64,000 nucleotides of DNA from Epithemia pelagica. Lineage: Eukaryota > Bacillariophyta > Bacillariophyceae > Surirellales > Surirellaceae. Every line of letters starts with the position of its first letter. Position 1 is the first letter of the stretch. The stretch lies in the NCBI GenBank assembly GCA_946965045.2, contig OX337238.1, positions 2,418,001-2,482,000 on the forward strand, read 5' to 3'. Both the position numbers and the translations under genes were made by a program. Under the pieces are notes generated by a model, which saw nothing but the letters and a program-made list of their open reading frames with translations, ran no database searches and had not been told where the DNA came from. Below are positions 52,547 to 63,453 of this stretch, piece after piece.

Positions 52547-55319
52547 ATGACACTGCAAGAACAAGCACTTCAGTCTGGGCTTGTCTTTCGCGATTGTGAA
52601 GACGACCCGGTACCACAATGGAATGCGAAAGACTGGCCTCGTTTATTGGGTGACTGGCGTTCCCGTCATGCGTCGGTTGTAGTCAATCACCCTGATAAAG
52701 AGAATACACAAACTGTCGTCGTGCTTGGAGGAACGAAAATAAATCAAGCCTTCACAAAGTCAGTTCTTGTGTTGAATTTGGACCCTAACGAGGAAAATAG
52801 AGAGTGGCTGGAAGGACCTCCGATGAACGAACTTCGACGTGAACATGCAGCTGTTGTCTGCAATGGAGGAGTTTATGTGGTAGGAGGAGGAAATGGCAAG
52901 TTACGGTTTGATAGTATCGAAAGAGGATTGAAGTTGAAGACTTGTTGCAAGGATCGCATGCGAAGAGGATAACAAAGCGTTGGACAACACTGAATTGTCG
53001 TTTGACTACGGCACGCAATGGATGTTCGGCTGCTGCTGTTCATGATCGATATATTATCGTCATGGGTGGATACAACGGAAACTTTTTGTCGTCTGTCGAT
53101 ATTATTGATACTGCTGTGAAGAGCAATCACACTGTCATAACAGGACCACCGATGACAGTTGCTCGATCATGGTGTACCAGCACTGTTGTTGGCCACCGCA
53201 TCTTTGTTGGGGGCAAGCGTGATGGTAAAAATGATGTGACATCTGTTGAATCTTTGAAACCAGCCATGGGACAATGACACGAAGGCCACTGCTACGTCTA
53301 CAATCTTCCCTTCGTCATGGACGCCTAGCAGCGATCTCGTTCTTTCGATTCCACGTCATACTCACACAGCTGTAACAGTTGGATCATGTATCGTAGTTGC
53401 AGGGGGTAATAGTCGGTGTAAGCTTGTGGAGGTAATCGATACTGAACGCAATATTGTGTGGAACCTTCCACAAATGACCGTCGGGCGCAACGGCTGTAGT
53501 ATGGTTGCTGTCTCTCATGGAATTGCTGTTATCGGTGGAAATGGGGTAGATACATGCGAGACACTCCCTCTGCTTGACGGGAAAGAGCATCTCAAGGTAT
53601 GTATCATGTAGTTTTCTCTGCGTGTTTCTATGGTTTTTGTGGAAGGATTAGTCTCATTTGTCCTTCTGCTTTTTACCGTGATTATAGAGTATGTATTCTT
53701 GTCGAGCAGAGCTTGATGCGGAAATGGAGAAACGTAGTATCGCTATTGAACGCGCCAAGGTTGAGTACAGGGACGAAGAGGTCTTGGATCAAGGTGCCAA
53801 GGCACAGTCGATGCTTTCATTATTGGAATCACTGTACGAAGATGAAAAGTTTTTCTCGGTTCAAGATTTGTAGAAGAATATTGATGAGCTAACAGTTCGA
53901 ATGGAAAACATGGATGTCATTCAACATAAGATTCCCCTTGTCCACAAGATGAAGCAGCTTACTTCATTATTGGAACAAAATAGAATTATTACTCCTGAGG
54001 ACATGTAACCTCCGAGTAACAAGGAAGGGACCGTCGAAGCATCAGTATCATGTCTGCCCAGTGTTGGCGTTTTCTATGATAAACTTGTTGATCCTGAAGA
54101 CGTTGACACACAATTACCTGAGCTGTCGTTTCTCGTTTCAAACATGGACCAATTGAAAGTATTATATACGTATCTCAATCATTTGCGTCGTTCCAAGAAT
54201 CTCTCTAACGAAGATTGGCAACGATTCTCCCTGAACGCCTTACACCAGACTTGCAGGAAGATATCTGTGAGCGATTCTGCATCGATCGAGATATTGGAGG
54301 GAATCGTCAGTCAATTCCGAAAGGACGGAATCTTTGTCAACGAGAATATTATGCGTAGCATTGGCATCAATTCGGCATCCTCCAACGTGGAGACAGAGTT
54401 GGAGCTTTTTGAATTTCGAGTTGGGCAAATCCTGCCCTTGGTAACACCACAAACTGCAAAGACTGCATCAGGCTATCCGGTTCTGATGCATGTTCAGGCT
54501 TTGGGTAGATCTCTCAAGGAACTTTTGTCGGCATTTGAGGCAAGAGATGAGAATCATGTGGCTGTTGCAGCGATCTGTTCCATATTGAATGCCTTGTCCT
54601 TTGGTGGCCCCGAAAGGTTCCACAACTGTGCCAAGCTATCCTCTGTCAACTCTGTACTTAATCAGATTGTCGATTATGGCGATGTGGACCATATTTGCTC
54701 TGTTGTGAATCAAGGCGACAATGAATCTTTGCAACAGGTGTGCAGCGAGGGTCTTGTCATTGTAGAGAGGGCAAGGACTGTCGAGAAGGACAAAAGTCGC
54801 GAGGAGAGTAATGGTGGAACCCAATGTTTGGTGTCTGTCATGGGTCATTTGGCCAATGGAGTTACAAAACTGGTGCGCGAGACTACAAGATTGGGAAGGG
54901 ACGGCGAGGCGGAGAATCATGAAGCAGTGACAGTTTTGGCCCTGATTGTCACAGCCAAAATGATCCAAATGGTTGAACCAGTCCTAGAGCTTGAAGCGGC
55001 GAATACAAAAAATGTGAAGAAAGAATGCTGTACAGCTTTTCCTTCGATATCAGAAGTTGATTTGACAAATTCGAACAGTCGACCACCAACTTATGGTTCT
55101 GGGAGTTCTCTAACAAAAGGGGAGGGGACCTCAATAGCCCAACGTCTGTCCAGGTTGGAGGATATGGTTGCGTTTCTTGTTGACGCCAAGCAATACGAGC
55201 AAAACTCCATTGGATCAGGACGGAGTCCTAAACACCTGGCTGGAATGGTAGAGAAGCTGATTGACATGGTTGAAAAAGTAGATGATCGCACGGCCAAACT
55301 GGAAAAAATTCTTGGATAG
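52547..55319 (+). pseudogene. Long KCC protein, array copy 5, multiple lesions
   Basis: The start MTLQEQALQSGLVFRDC is normal. Two bases are inserted at about 52927 (GAAAGAGGATTGAAG), shifting the frame to a stop at 52970-52972. A 5-base loss at about 53257 restores the original frame further on. The donor at 53597 (GTATGT) and acceptor at 53686-53687 (ATAG) are intact. Exon 2 (SMYSCRAELDAEMEKRS) has a TAG at 53871-53873 (GAG to TAG) and a TAA at 54006-54008, then is open to 55319. The C-terminus differs from all other copies (MVEKVDDRTAKLEKILG). The region around 53170-53530 is nearly identical to 48660-49027 of copy 4. Clearly non-functional as a full-length gene. Confidence 0.82.
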
Positions 55320-55715
55320 ACGGAAGGATGAATGACGACATCAAAACGTTGGATAGCCAACAACATGGATAACGATGGCTTTCGAACCGTCTATTTGATC
55401 GATAACTACACTCATCGAGGTTCGTTGTAGCGTTTCAATGTTACGGACTGCACATCATTATAGATTCTGCTATTGATCAAGAGGCGGATTGCTCATCACA
55501 TCTCAAAGAGCTTTTCTAGGATATTTTGAAACAGGTGTTCCGTCTAGCTCCACGGCAGCGGTCGTTCTTTACCGCTGCTCCTGGCTTGCTATTAATGGGA
55601 GAATCGATCACTTAACGATTTTCAGGCTTGCTGTGGAGAGTCTGAAGCCATTTACAAAATCAACGAGATTTAAGAGAATGACGCATTTTGGAAACACCAG
55701 CCTACGATGAGGACC
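55320..55715. other. Convergent spacer at the right end of the KCC array
   Basis: About 400 bases between two convergent stops. No similarity to the other spacers was noticed and no gene is seen, so the repeated region ends here. Confidence 0.5.
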
Positions 55716-58700
55716 TTATTCCCTCCGCAAACGCTTTTTCGCCGTCCCATTGCTAATTTCAATTTCGTAGCTGTTGCAGAATCTTGCCCGTTTCTGCTTT
55801 CCTTCTGTCGTACCCTCTGGAATAGCACCAGCGCGGAGAAAAAGAAAGAGTGGCGTACCGTCTCCATTCTCGGACCCAAACTTCTGAAGAATGGTAGGAA
55901 TAAGACTACTAGGCCAAGAATCCGGGTTGAAATGTTTGACGGATTGACCGTAGGATTTGTCCAACTGAGTTTCGTTTCCCGTCATTACTTGTATCATGTT
56001 GATGTATCGGTTGCGGCGTACAATGCTGGTAACAAGAGGATCTGGAATGTCCCGATAACCTGCAGAGTCAGCATCTTCATTAGGGTGATGTGTTATGCTT
56101 CGCAATGGTTCGCTCGGAGTAGAAAGATAATCATGACAAGGACGCAAATGGTATTTGACTGAGCAAATGTACATGTTTCGTTGCAGTTGTTCAACAAAGT
56201 CCATCCACTTTTCGCGAGCCCAAATGTTGTTATTGAGAGTCAAGTGGCGAAGATGTTTCGAGAGTCGACTTATGTTGCTCACCCACGACCAATCACCTGG
56301 ATTTGCAAACGGATTTTCGGCGACATCCAACTTTTGCACTGCAACCTGTCGATGCTCAAGTCCTCGCAGAATTGCACTCAACACACTCCCATTCATTCGA
56401 CACTCTCGAAGAATTAAATTCTTCAACGCAACGAGTCCTGCAACGGTGTCAGACAAAGTCTCAATTTGTTCCACATCTGTTTGTCGAAACAAGGGACTTG
56501 CACTCATTTCAAACGAATTTAGTTCGGTTTGATGTCTCAGAAGAGCCAAGACAGACCCAAGATTCAAGGAGACCCTACGGAAGCCCAGCACGCGTAGTCG
56601 AGGTGATGTATTTGAGGTCAAACTGGTCACAAGATGCTCACGCGACGTATCAGGCATTGTAACGTTGCTGAGGCGCAGTACCTTTAACGAGCAATTATTG
56701 CCCAGTCCTTGTACTAGTGTTCTCATCAAAGTTTCGATGAGCTGACGGCCATGCGAAAACTGTAGTGTCAACTCCTTTAGCTGTAGGGCCGGGACTAACA
56801 CTGATGACAAGAGCTGCGATTGAAGACGAGATATTCCAAGTTGCAAAGGCATATAGTAGAAGAAAACGGAGTCGACGTTGGACATGGACGACAAGTCCTC
56901 TCCGTATCGAGCTAGGTCTGTTTCAGCGATTGTAAGAGGATCCAAATACACATGAAAACCTCGTTTTCGACCAATGGGGATACACTCCGAAGAGGGCTGG
57001 TGGACAGGCCTATCACTTGGCCCGCAAAAAGAGCGCTCCAATGTAATGAATCCCAAGTCCAGGCTTTTGAGTACCTCACTTTTATCAAAGTGACGCAACA
57101 AAGGGCCCGGGAGTACTGCATTTGATGCTTGGCTGATTCCGCATGATACCATTCGAACTGATTCAAGCCGTGGGTGGCTGTGGATGGCTTCCACCAAACG
57201 CCCTTGCAAATCGGTAACTTGATTGTTTTCGTCTTGGGTTAGGTGTTGATCTATTTGAAGCAATGTGTGATTGTACGACACATCCAACTCCCGAAGCTGG
57301 TGATTGACTTTCACGAATGCTATTAAGCACTCGAGTGACAAAGCGGTCAGCGCATTATGGGAAATATTGAGAATCTCGGGTGAAGAACCTTTGGCTTTCA
57401 ATGATGACGAAACCAACGATGGAGTCGAAATGGGATCTGTATCCTCCGTTAGCATTTTGTTGTTGTTGTTGCTCGTTGCATAGGAAAGAGAAGTACCAGA
57501 TGACTGCTCCGAATTCGGTACGAGAAGGAGGTGGTGAAGATCGGAATCCGTCATTAGGCAATTTCGGATCGTCAAGGTAGATATTGAGCATGAATCAGGC
57601 GGCAGCAACAAAGAGTACGGTACCTCCAACACGCATTCCAAAGTGAGAACCTTCAAGCCAGATTTGGCAAACAAACATGAATTGGCCAGAGACGACAGCA
57701 TGGGCACAGCGCTTGGCTTTTGATCTTGATGCCAATTAGATGATGCATCATCCATTACAGTGTCAATTGTGTGTGAGAACGCCGGAGAATCAGCTGAACC
57801 GCTGTCCTCTAGTATATTTTCCTTCTTTGTACGCGATTTGACAAATCCTCCTTCGTGGGCTACCGACAATTTGCAGTTCTGGAACTTCCACGAGACCACG
57901 GACAGACGAGCGATACCCTCGAGAAGACAACGATTGTCATTTTCGGAATGATAGAGGCGGTTGATACTAAGAGATGAGGAAGAGGAGGTCATGAAAGGCT
58001 GAGAAACGTTGGACTCTTCGAGTTGCGGTTGTAGCGTTGCATTTCGTGCATCCGGGCTTGTACTCAAAGTGGATGCTGAGTTTGTGGGAGTCATTGGTCG
58101 TTTTTGACGACTCCACTGTATCATGTGAAACAAATCCATTTCCTTCATGGTTGCACATTTGATTCCCCTGTGCAATACCAAGACCAGAATATCGGGCGGT
58201 GGGGTCAAGACATTGCTTGCCACGGTGGATTGAGCTCCCCCTGGCTTTTGAAGCTCTCGACTGCTGTATGGTGTATCTATGGTCAATCGAACCACTGTCT
58301 TGCTTTTGCTCAATACAACACTAAATTCATCAAAGATTCGGCGATGACGCACTGATAAGTCAATCACGGGTAACACGGAGGCATCTGATGCCAACACCAA
58401 CTCATCTTCGTCGTCGTCGTCATCGTCCTCCTCCTCATCCATTGGTTCGGGAGAACTGTCTTCATTGCCAACCTTGTCTTGTCCAGCGTTCCGACGACTC
58501 TCCGCACCTTGGGATGGCTGTGCAAAGGAAACCTTCTTTTTCGTTGCTGCTTTGGTGGGAGATTCTCCCCGGACTTCTTGGTTTGATGGTTGTCGCAGTC
58601 CAATCGAAATGTGCAAGACCTCCAACGGACACTGCTCCGTTCCTAGAAGCAAGGTCAGGCTTGGCAATACTCCAACGGCTGTTAGCAATGGATTGTCTAC

Positions 58701-61610
58701 CAGACAAAGTGTGGTGACATGAGCTAACATGGACGTCGAAGGACTCGCTTGGGGCGGGCTCAAACTGCGAAAACCGTCGAGTTGACTATTGTAGCATTCT
58801 TTCCAGGTGGTACAGAGGGACCGAATCATGGCATCGTCAACCCATTCCGAGTCATTGAGATACAAATGTCTCAATGTCGCTTCCTTTGGTGTGGCCTTCC
58901 ATGAGAGGTAGGGCGGTTGGCCGCGCATATCGTCGTATTGGGCTTGTCCTAATGCTTGAATCACTTGTGCCATTGTGCGAGGTTTCCATCGACAGGCTGT
59001 CAGGCACAAGGTCGACAAGGTAGTCAAGTGCGTCCGCAATACCTGGCACAGGAGCCGAACGACTCCCTCTTGACGAAACCCGAGGCTATGGAACCGCAAA
59101 ACTTGTAAGCCACGGCGGCCAGGGGATGTTGGTGGTGACAACAACGCAGAAAACAATGCCACCAAAGTATCATGAGAAAACACAATATTGTTCTTTGAGG
59201 TTGCATCTGTACTCAAACCATTTGGGGAAAACACTTGCTGCGAGTCAACCTCTGCTCTATCCAACCCAGGTCGTACCGCTACTACCCGCCCTCGAACTTG
59301 AGCATGCGCCAGTGGCTGTTCAACCATTCGATTTTCTTCATTGCCCACTGGGGGAATTTGTAGTTGCGCATCTGCTCTAGGCACCGGGCCTTGGTCGTGT
59401 CCTTCCGGTGGTCTGTGTGCGGCCACGGGCACTGCACGTACAGGGTTTGGCGGGTTGGCTTGTTGTCTGTTTCGTACCACTCGGGAAACCATTCGCGCCA
59501 CAGCCGACATGGCATCCGGTTGTTGGTCAATGCCGTTCCTCGTTGGAGCAGACAAGACGACGTGAGGAAAGTGTTCATTGGTGGGATCCAAGGTCGTTCG
59601 AATCGTAGCCAATTGTTCTGGAGTCAAATTATCATACCCCTCGTCCTCCAGGGCAGCCAAAATGGCCACCAACACGACGGGTCCTTGTGCGGCGGCGCCA
59701 GCTTGGGCTTGTTGTTGATTTTGAAAGGCTTGAGCTATTGCTTGGCCCAATTGTTGCCGTTGTTCGTGTCGTTGTTGTCGTCTCTGGGGTAATGCCTCGC
59801 CGGGTGGTGGTGGCCAATAGAATACTCGTGGTGCACGATTCGTCAACCATTCCAGCAAGAGCTGATTCTCTGGATCTATCAAGCCGTCATTTTGGGGCAT
59901 TCTTCCACCATCTTCCGGTCCTTGACCATTCACGCGAGCGATGCCCTGCTGTACCACCAAGTCGAAAGGATGCAGTTGTGCTTGTTCGGGGCGACCGATT
60001 CGAATAACACGACGGGTCACGGAACCCGCCGATGTGGTATGTTCTAGACCATGCCAATAGGGATTCCATGTGGACGCAGAGGGAATGTATCGATCCTGCT
60101 GCAGCTGGTTGGCCGAGTCCAAGTTCGTTTCGTGGTTGTCAGCACCGTTGACTCGTTGCTGTTGTTGGTTCTCTCCCTGACTATTGGCAGTGGATGTGTC
60201 ACGGTCTTGCTTCTTGGTGGCCTTTTTATTTGTAGAGGTTCCCACAAATTCACAAATGGTGGGTTGAATACTTTCCAAGACATTAGCCATTTGCGCTGCC
60301 GCACCGTGCGAAAACGAACAGCGTTCCAATCGCACATGAAAAGGCCGCATCCGCTCGAGTCGAGAAGTGTTACTGTTGTTCTTTTTCTTGTTCTTTTTCT
60401 TTTGAAGGGCGACAACATGCCGCAAGAGGGCCGATACCCAGGAATGAGAGAGATGAACCGTACGGGTGGTGGGATTGACCTCAGGACGATATGGACCACC
60501 CCACAAGGGGTTCCGTCCGGGAAAGCTGGATCCAGCGCAGGATCCGACATTCAAGACGGTTCCTCCCGATTCCATTCGCATTCGTCTCCACCAATGTTGT
60601 ACCATAGAATTGCAAAGCTCGGCACGATTGACAACTCGTCGATGTACTCTATTACCACCGCCGCCACCACCATCACCAGGACGAGGTCCTATGGGATGGA
60701 TCGCCGGAACCTCTCGACGCAACCGACGACGAATTCGACGAGCAAGCCTCTCTGGTTCTTGTCCAGGTGGTGGAGCTGCGGCTGCTGCTGCGACGGGTTG
60801 TGCTGGTTGGACCGCACGTCCGACGGCGGGCGCCATGACTTGCGGTGGTTCTTGATGGTTTTGGTCTTGTTGAGGTGCTTGTTGCGGCGGAGCCTCCAAG
60901 GGTTGCGGCATGGCTGGTTGTGCTGGTTCTTGTGCATCACCTCCTTCTCCTTCTCCTCGTTGTTCTCGTTCGTGTCGAAGCAAAATACGTTGTGCGATTC
61001 GAAGCGCTTGTCGAAGCGGAATAGGGCGCGGTCCTGATACAGGCAGCACCACGACGACCGAAGATGAGGGATCATCACCATCGTCTTGTTGTTGTTGTTG
61101 TTGTTGGGGATGTCGTTGTGCTCGAGCTACGTGTGGTGCTTGTTCGTGGTTCTCACCATGACCTTGGCCTGCTGCTGCTGGTGGTTCCAATGCAATGGGA
61201 GGATTGGGGTCGGCGGCAGCGGCTTGAGCAGCTATAGGCTCCACTCCACCCACACCAAGTCGCCGTTCCGGAGGTCGTCGTTGTGGAAGACGTCGAATGG
61301 TAAAAATACGCCATTGTTGCGCTGGTTCTTGGACAGGGTTTGGATTCTCATTATTATTATTGTTGTTGTTGTTTTCGTTGGCCGGTTCCTCGGCCACAGC
61401 ATGAGGTTGTGGTAATAGTGCTGCTGGTGGTGGTTCCGGCGGAAGGGCATGATGGTGGGGTGATGGATTGGCTCTGGCTGGTGGTGGAGGATCGACTTCT
61501 ACCAAGGGAAGAGCCGGTGGTGCACGTCCTGGTGGATCCGGCTGTCCTTCTTGTTGTTGTTGTAGTCCCGGTTGCTGCCGTGCTGATGGTTCTTCACCAT
61601 TGTGTTGCAT
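55716..61610 (-). CDS. Large leucine-rich repeat protein with Pro/Gln-rich N-terminus
   Basis: 1964 residues in one exon. The ATG at 61610 (MQHNGEEPSARQQPG) is chosen because the open frame further upstream has only GTG. The first 350 residues are Pro, Gln, His and Asn rich and disordered in appearance. Ribonuclease-inhibitor-type LRRs follow in dispersed groups, for example LSTLCLTACRWKP, LRELDVSYNHTLLQI, LKSLDLGFITLERS, LKVLRLSNVTM and LRHLTLNNNIWA. An acidic block (EEEDDDDDDEDE) lies near residue 1060. The last 100 residues carry RNRYINMIQ then SLIPTILQKFG and LFLFLRAGA, a closing motif I associate with diatom LRR proteins, and a basic end (AKKRLRRE). LRRs bind proteins; the partner and location are unknown, though the basic end and acidic tracts could fit a nuclear protein. 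Convergent with KCC copy 5. Confidence 0.85.
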   Translation of the reverse strand: MQHNGEEPSARQQPGLQQQQEGQPDPPGRAPPALPLVEVDPPPPARANPSPHHHALPPEPPPAALLPQPHAVAEEPANENNNNNNNNENPNPVQEPAQQWRIFTIRRLPQRRPPERRLGVGGVEPIAAQAAAADPNPPIALEPPAAAGQGHGENHEQAPHVARAQRHPQQQQQQQDDGDDPSSSVVVVLPVSGPRPIPLRQALRIAQRILLRHEREQRGEGEGGDAQEPAQPAMPQPLEAPPQQAPQQDQNHQEPPQVMAPAVGRAVQPAQPVAAAAAAPPPGQEPERLARRIRRRLRREVPAIHPIGPRPGDGGGGGGNRVHRRVVNRAELCNSMVQHWWRRMRMESGGTVLNVGSCAGSSFPGRNPLWGGPYRPEVNPTTRTVHLSHSWVSALLRHVVALQKKKNKKKNNSNTSRLERMRPFHVRLERCSFSHGAAAQMANVLESIQPTICEFVGTSTNKKATKKQDRDTSTANSQGENQQQQRVNGADNHETNLDSANQLQQDRYIPSASTWNPYWHGLEHTTSAGSVTRRVIRIGRPEQAQLHPFDLVVQQGIARVNGQGPEDGGRMPQNDGLIDPENQLLLEWLTNRAPRVFYWPPPPGEALPQRRQQRHEQRQQLGQAIAQAFQNQQQAQAGAAAQGPVVLVAILAALEDEGYDNLTPEQLATIRTTLDPTNEHFPHVVLSAPTRNGIDQQPDAMSAVARMVSRVVRNRQQANPPNPVRAVPVAAHRPPEGHDQGPVPRADAQLQIPPVGNEENRMVEQPLAHAQVRGRVVAVRPGLDRAEVDSQQVFSPNGLSTDATSKNNIVFSHDTLVALFSALLSPPTSPGRRGLQVLRFHSLGFRQEGVVRLLCQVLRTHLTTLSTLCLTACRWKPRTMAQVIQALGQAQYDDMRGQPPYLSWKATPKEATLRHLYLNDSEWVDDAMIRSLCTTWKECYNSQLDGFRSLSPPQASPSTSMLAHVTTLCLVDNPLLTAVGVLPSLTLLLGTEQCPLEVLHISIGLRQPSNQEVRGESPTKAATKKKVSFAQPSQGAESRRNAGQDKVGNEDSSPEPMDEEEDDDDDDEDELVLASDASVLPVIDLSVRHRRIFDEFSVVLSKSKTVVRLTIDTPYSSRELQKPGGAQSTVASNVLTPPPDILVLVLHRGIKCATMKEMDLFHMIQWSRQKRPMTPTNSASTLSTSPDARNATLQPQLEESNVSQPFMTSSSSSLSINRLYHSENDNRCLLEGIARLSVVSWKFQNCKLSVAHEGGFVKSRTKKENILEDSGSADSPAFSHTIDTVMDDASSNWHQDQKPSAVPMLSSLANSCLFAKSGLKVLTLECVLEVPYSLLLPPDSCSISTLTIRNCLMTDSDLHHLLLVPNSEQSSGTSLSYATSNNNNKMLTEDTDPISTPSLVSSSLKAKGSSPEILNISHNALTALSLECLIAFVKVNHQLRELDVSYNHTLLQIDQHLTQDENNQVTDLQGRLVEAIHSHPRLESVRMVSCGISQASNAVLPGPLLRHFDKSEVLKSLDLGFITLERSFCGPSDRPVHQPSSECIPIGRKRGFHVYLDPLTIAETDLARYGEDLSSMSNVDSVFFYYMPLQLGISRLQSQLLSSVLVPALQLKELTLQFSHGRQLIETLMRTLVQGLGNNCSLKVLRLSNVTMPDTSREHLVTSLTSNTSPRLRVLGFRRVSLNLGSVLALLRHQTELNSFEMSASPLFRQTDVEQIETLSDTVAGLVALKNLILRECRMNGSVLSAILRGLEHRQVAVQKLDVAENPFANPGDWSWVSNISRLSKHLRHLTLNNNIWAREKWMDFVEQLQRNMYICSVKYHLRPCHDYLSTPSEPLRSITHHPNEDADSAGYRDIPDPLVTSIVRRNRYINMIQVMTGNETQLDKSYGQSVKHFNPDSWPSSLIPTILQKFGSENGDGTPLFLFLRAGAIPEGTTEGKQKRARFCNSYEIEISNGTAKKRLRRE

Positions 61611-63453
61611 CTTGAACAAACACCCGTAACGACAAGACAGAGTTTTGTTTTTCTTGTCGTCCACAACACAATTCAATGGAACCGGTTTTCTTTTTTCGTT
61701 TCTCTCCCAAACAAACGCCCAACAACGCACACACACCACTCGGACGCAGCAACAAAACCAACTAACGGGTGCGTTTCGAAGGTTCTGCTAGGGCTGGCCT
61801 GTGGCACTTGCTCTCGCTTCTCCTGTTTCTTGGTTTGTGTGCACGTCCGTTCCAAAGGCCGCTTAATCTCTCTCTCTGTCTTTCTTTCTTCCTTGAGAGG
61901 GCCAGACCAAGCCGAGCAAGAACAATTTATAAATAGAGAGAGAAAGAGATTTGTGTGTGTTCTGGTGAGAATCAAATTGCTTCCTTTGTCTCTCTCACTC
62001 GCGTTCGTTCTTGTCAATCAGTCTCTTTTCTTCCACTGGAGAACGCTTGTCTACAAGAGTGGCTTCTTGGATTGTTCGGTGTCTTTCGTCTTCTTCTTCT
62101 CGTTGGGAAGACAAACTATGAAGTGTAGGGAAAAGGAACCTCTATGATCGATATGCGAGAGAAAAGGTCTTGCAACAACACAGAAACGGCTCTCGTTTGG
62201 TTGAAAGACATGCCGCACCTTTTTGTGCTCGGATTGTACCTGCTGTTTGAAGCTAGGTGCCTCTCACTCTCTAGCTGCCTAGCTAGAGCTCACTCTCTAG
62301 AGGAGGAAATAGCTGCCTACCGGAAGCTAGAGACGGATTGAATCAAAAGGGTATCATGGGAGGAGCACAAAAGACAGTTTTGCTCTCATCCGAGCTCTCT
62401 ATACAGCCCGAACCGAGACACGTGACGATGTGATGGTCCGCAATCGAAACAAAAAGGATCGGGAACACTGTCTGTGCGGTTGTGGGGCTGCGCTTCTCTC
62501 TTTCCTACATTGTGCGAGAGAGAGAGAGACAAGGTGAATCTAAGATCAGTAGATAGAAATACGCAGCCAACACGTGTAAACGGAGTAAATGTGGAACAAT
62601 ACAGAATACAGCATAGGAGTAGATTTGAAGTCATCGTCCTGGTACAACGATCGATTCTCTTAATCTACCTACTCTACCTTGTTTTGATTGGTGCAGCCAT
62701 ACCGAGGGACATTTCCATCGGCGTGCCACCCGATTGTTCAATTCTATGCATACAAAGACACTATTATTATCATTCATCCTCAATATGAGTCATAAAATAT
62801 GCAGAAATTGCAATGAATGTGCGATTGCCAGCTTCACTAAAGCTGACTGGCGCTCCTATCCAAAATACCGAGAATCCAGATATCTCCAAGTTCCAAGTAG
62901 TGACTTCAAAGCTAAATTATACCTCCGTCGATACCATTTTTCGAAAAGATGGTGCAGAGTGCAGAGTGCAGACAACCAAAAAATTGTAAAACTAAAAACA
63001 TCCAACATACAAGATACAATAAGCAATAATTGTCAGGCTTAAGGCCCGAGGAAAATACATGGAGTATGGATTAAAACCTGAAATCTATCTTGAAACTTTG
63101 TTGGATGATTCTGTAGACTTTTGGAGATAAATCATATTTCTAATATTGTATTGTATTCTACAGAGTCGCGCGGGCATCTCCTACGATCACGCAAGACTCG
63201 CCACTCTCGCCACTTTCAATCCTTCACACCCCATCTGTTGCATCCCATATGGATTAAGAAGGGCAACATATTCTTATCGTGATGTATTACGTGATTCGGC
63301 GCCAATCGAGATTTCGTGTGAGCACACGAATTGCTTGGTTGCGATTTTGATTGATCGTCATGGTACCGTTAATCCTGGTTCCTGTTTCATCCCAGTAGCA
63401 AAGCATTCATTCAATAGCGCCAGCGCCAGCGCGAGGAAGAAACACCCTGTACC
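61611..63453. other. Divergent spacer with promoters
   Basis: About 1.8 kb between the LRR gene and a divergent coiled-coil gene. TTTATAAATAG at about 61926-61936 is TATA-like and readable on both strands. Low-complexity GAGA stretches occur at about 61935-61950 and 62515-62530. Short ORFs here overlap each other on both strands and show no family features. No RNA gene was recognised. Confidence 0.5.

Noticed and set aside
61611-61739. N-terminal extension of the LRR protein by 43 residues
   Set aside because: The longer frame begins with GTG and has no ATG. The ATG at 61610 is the first usable start.
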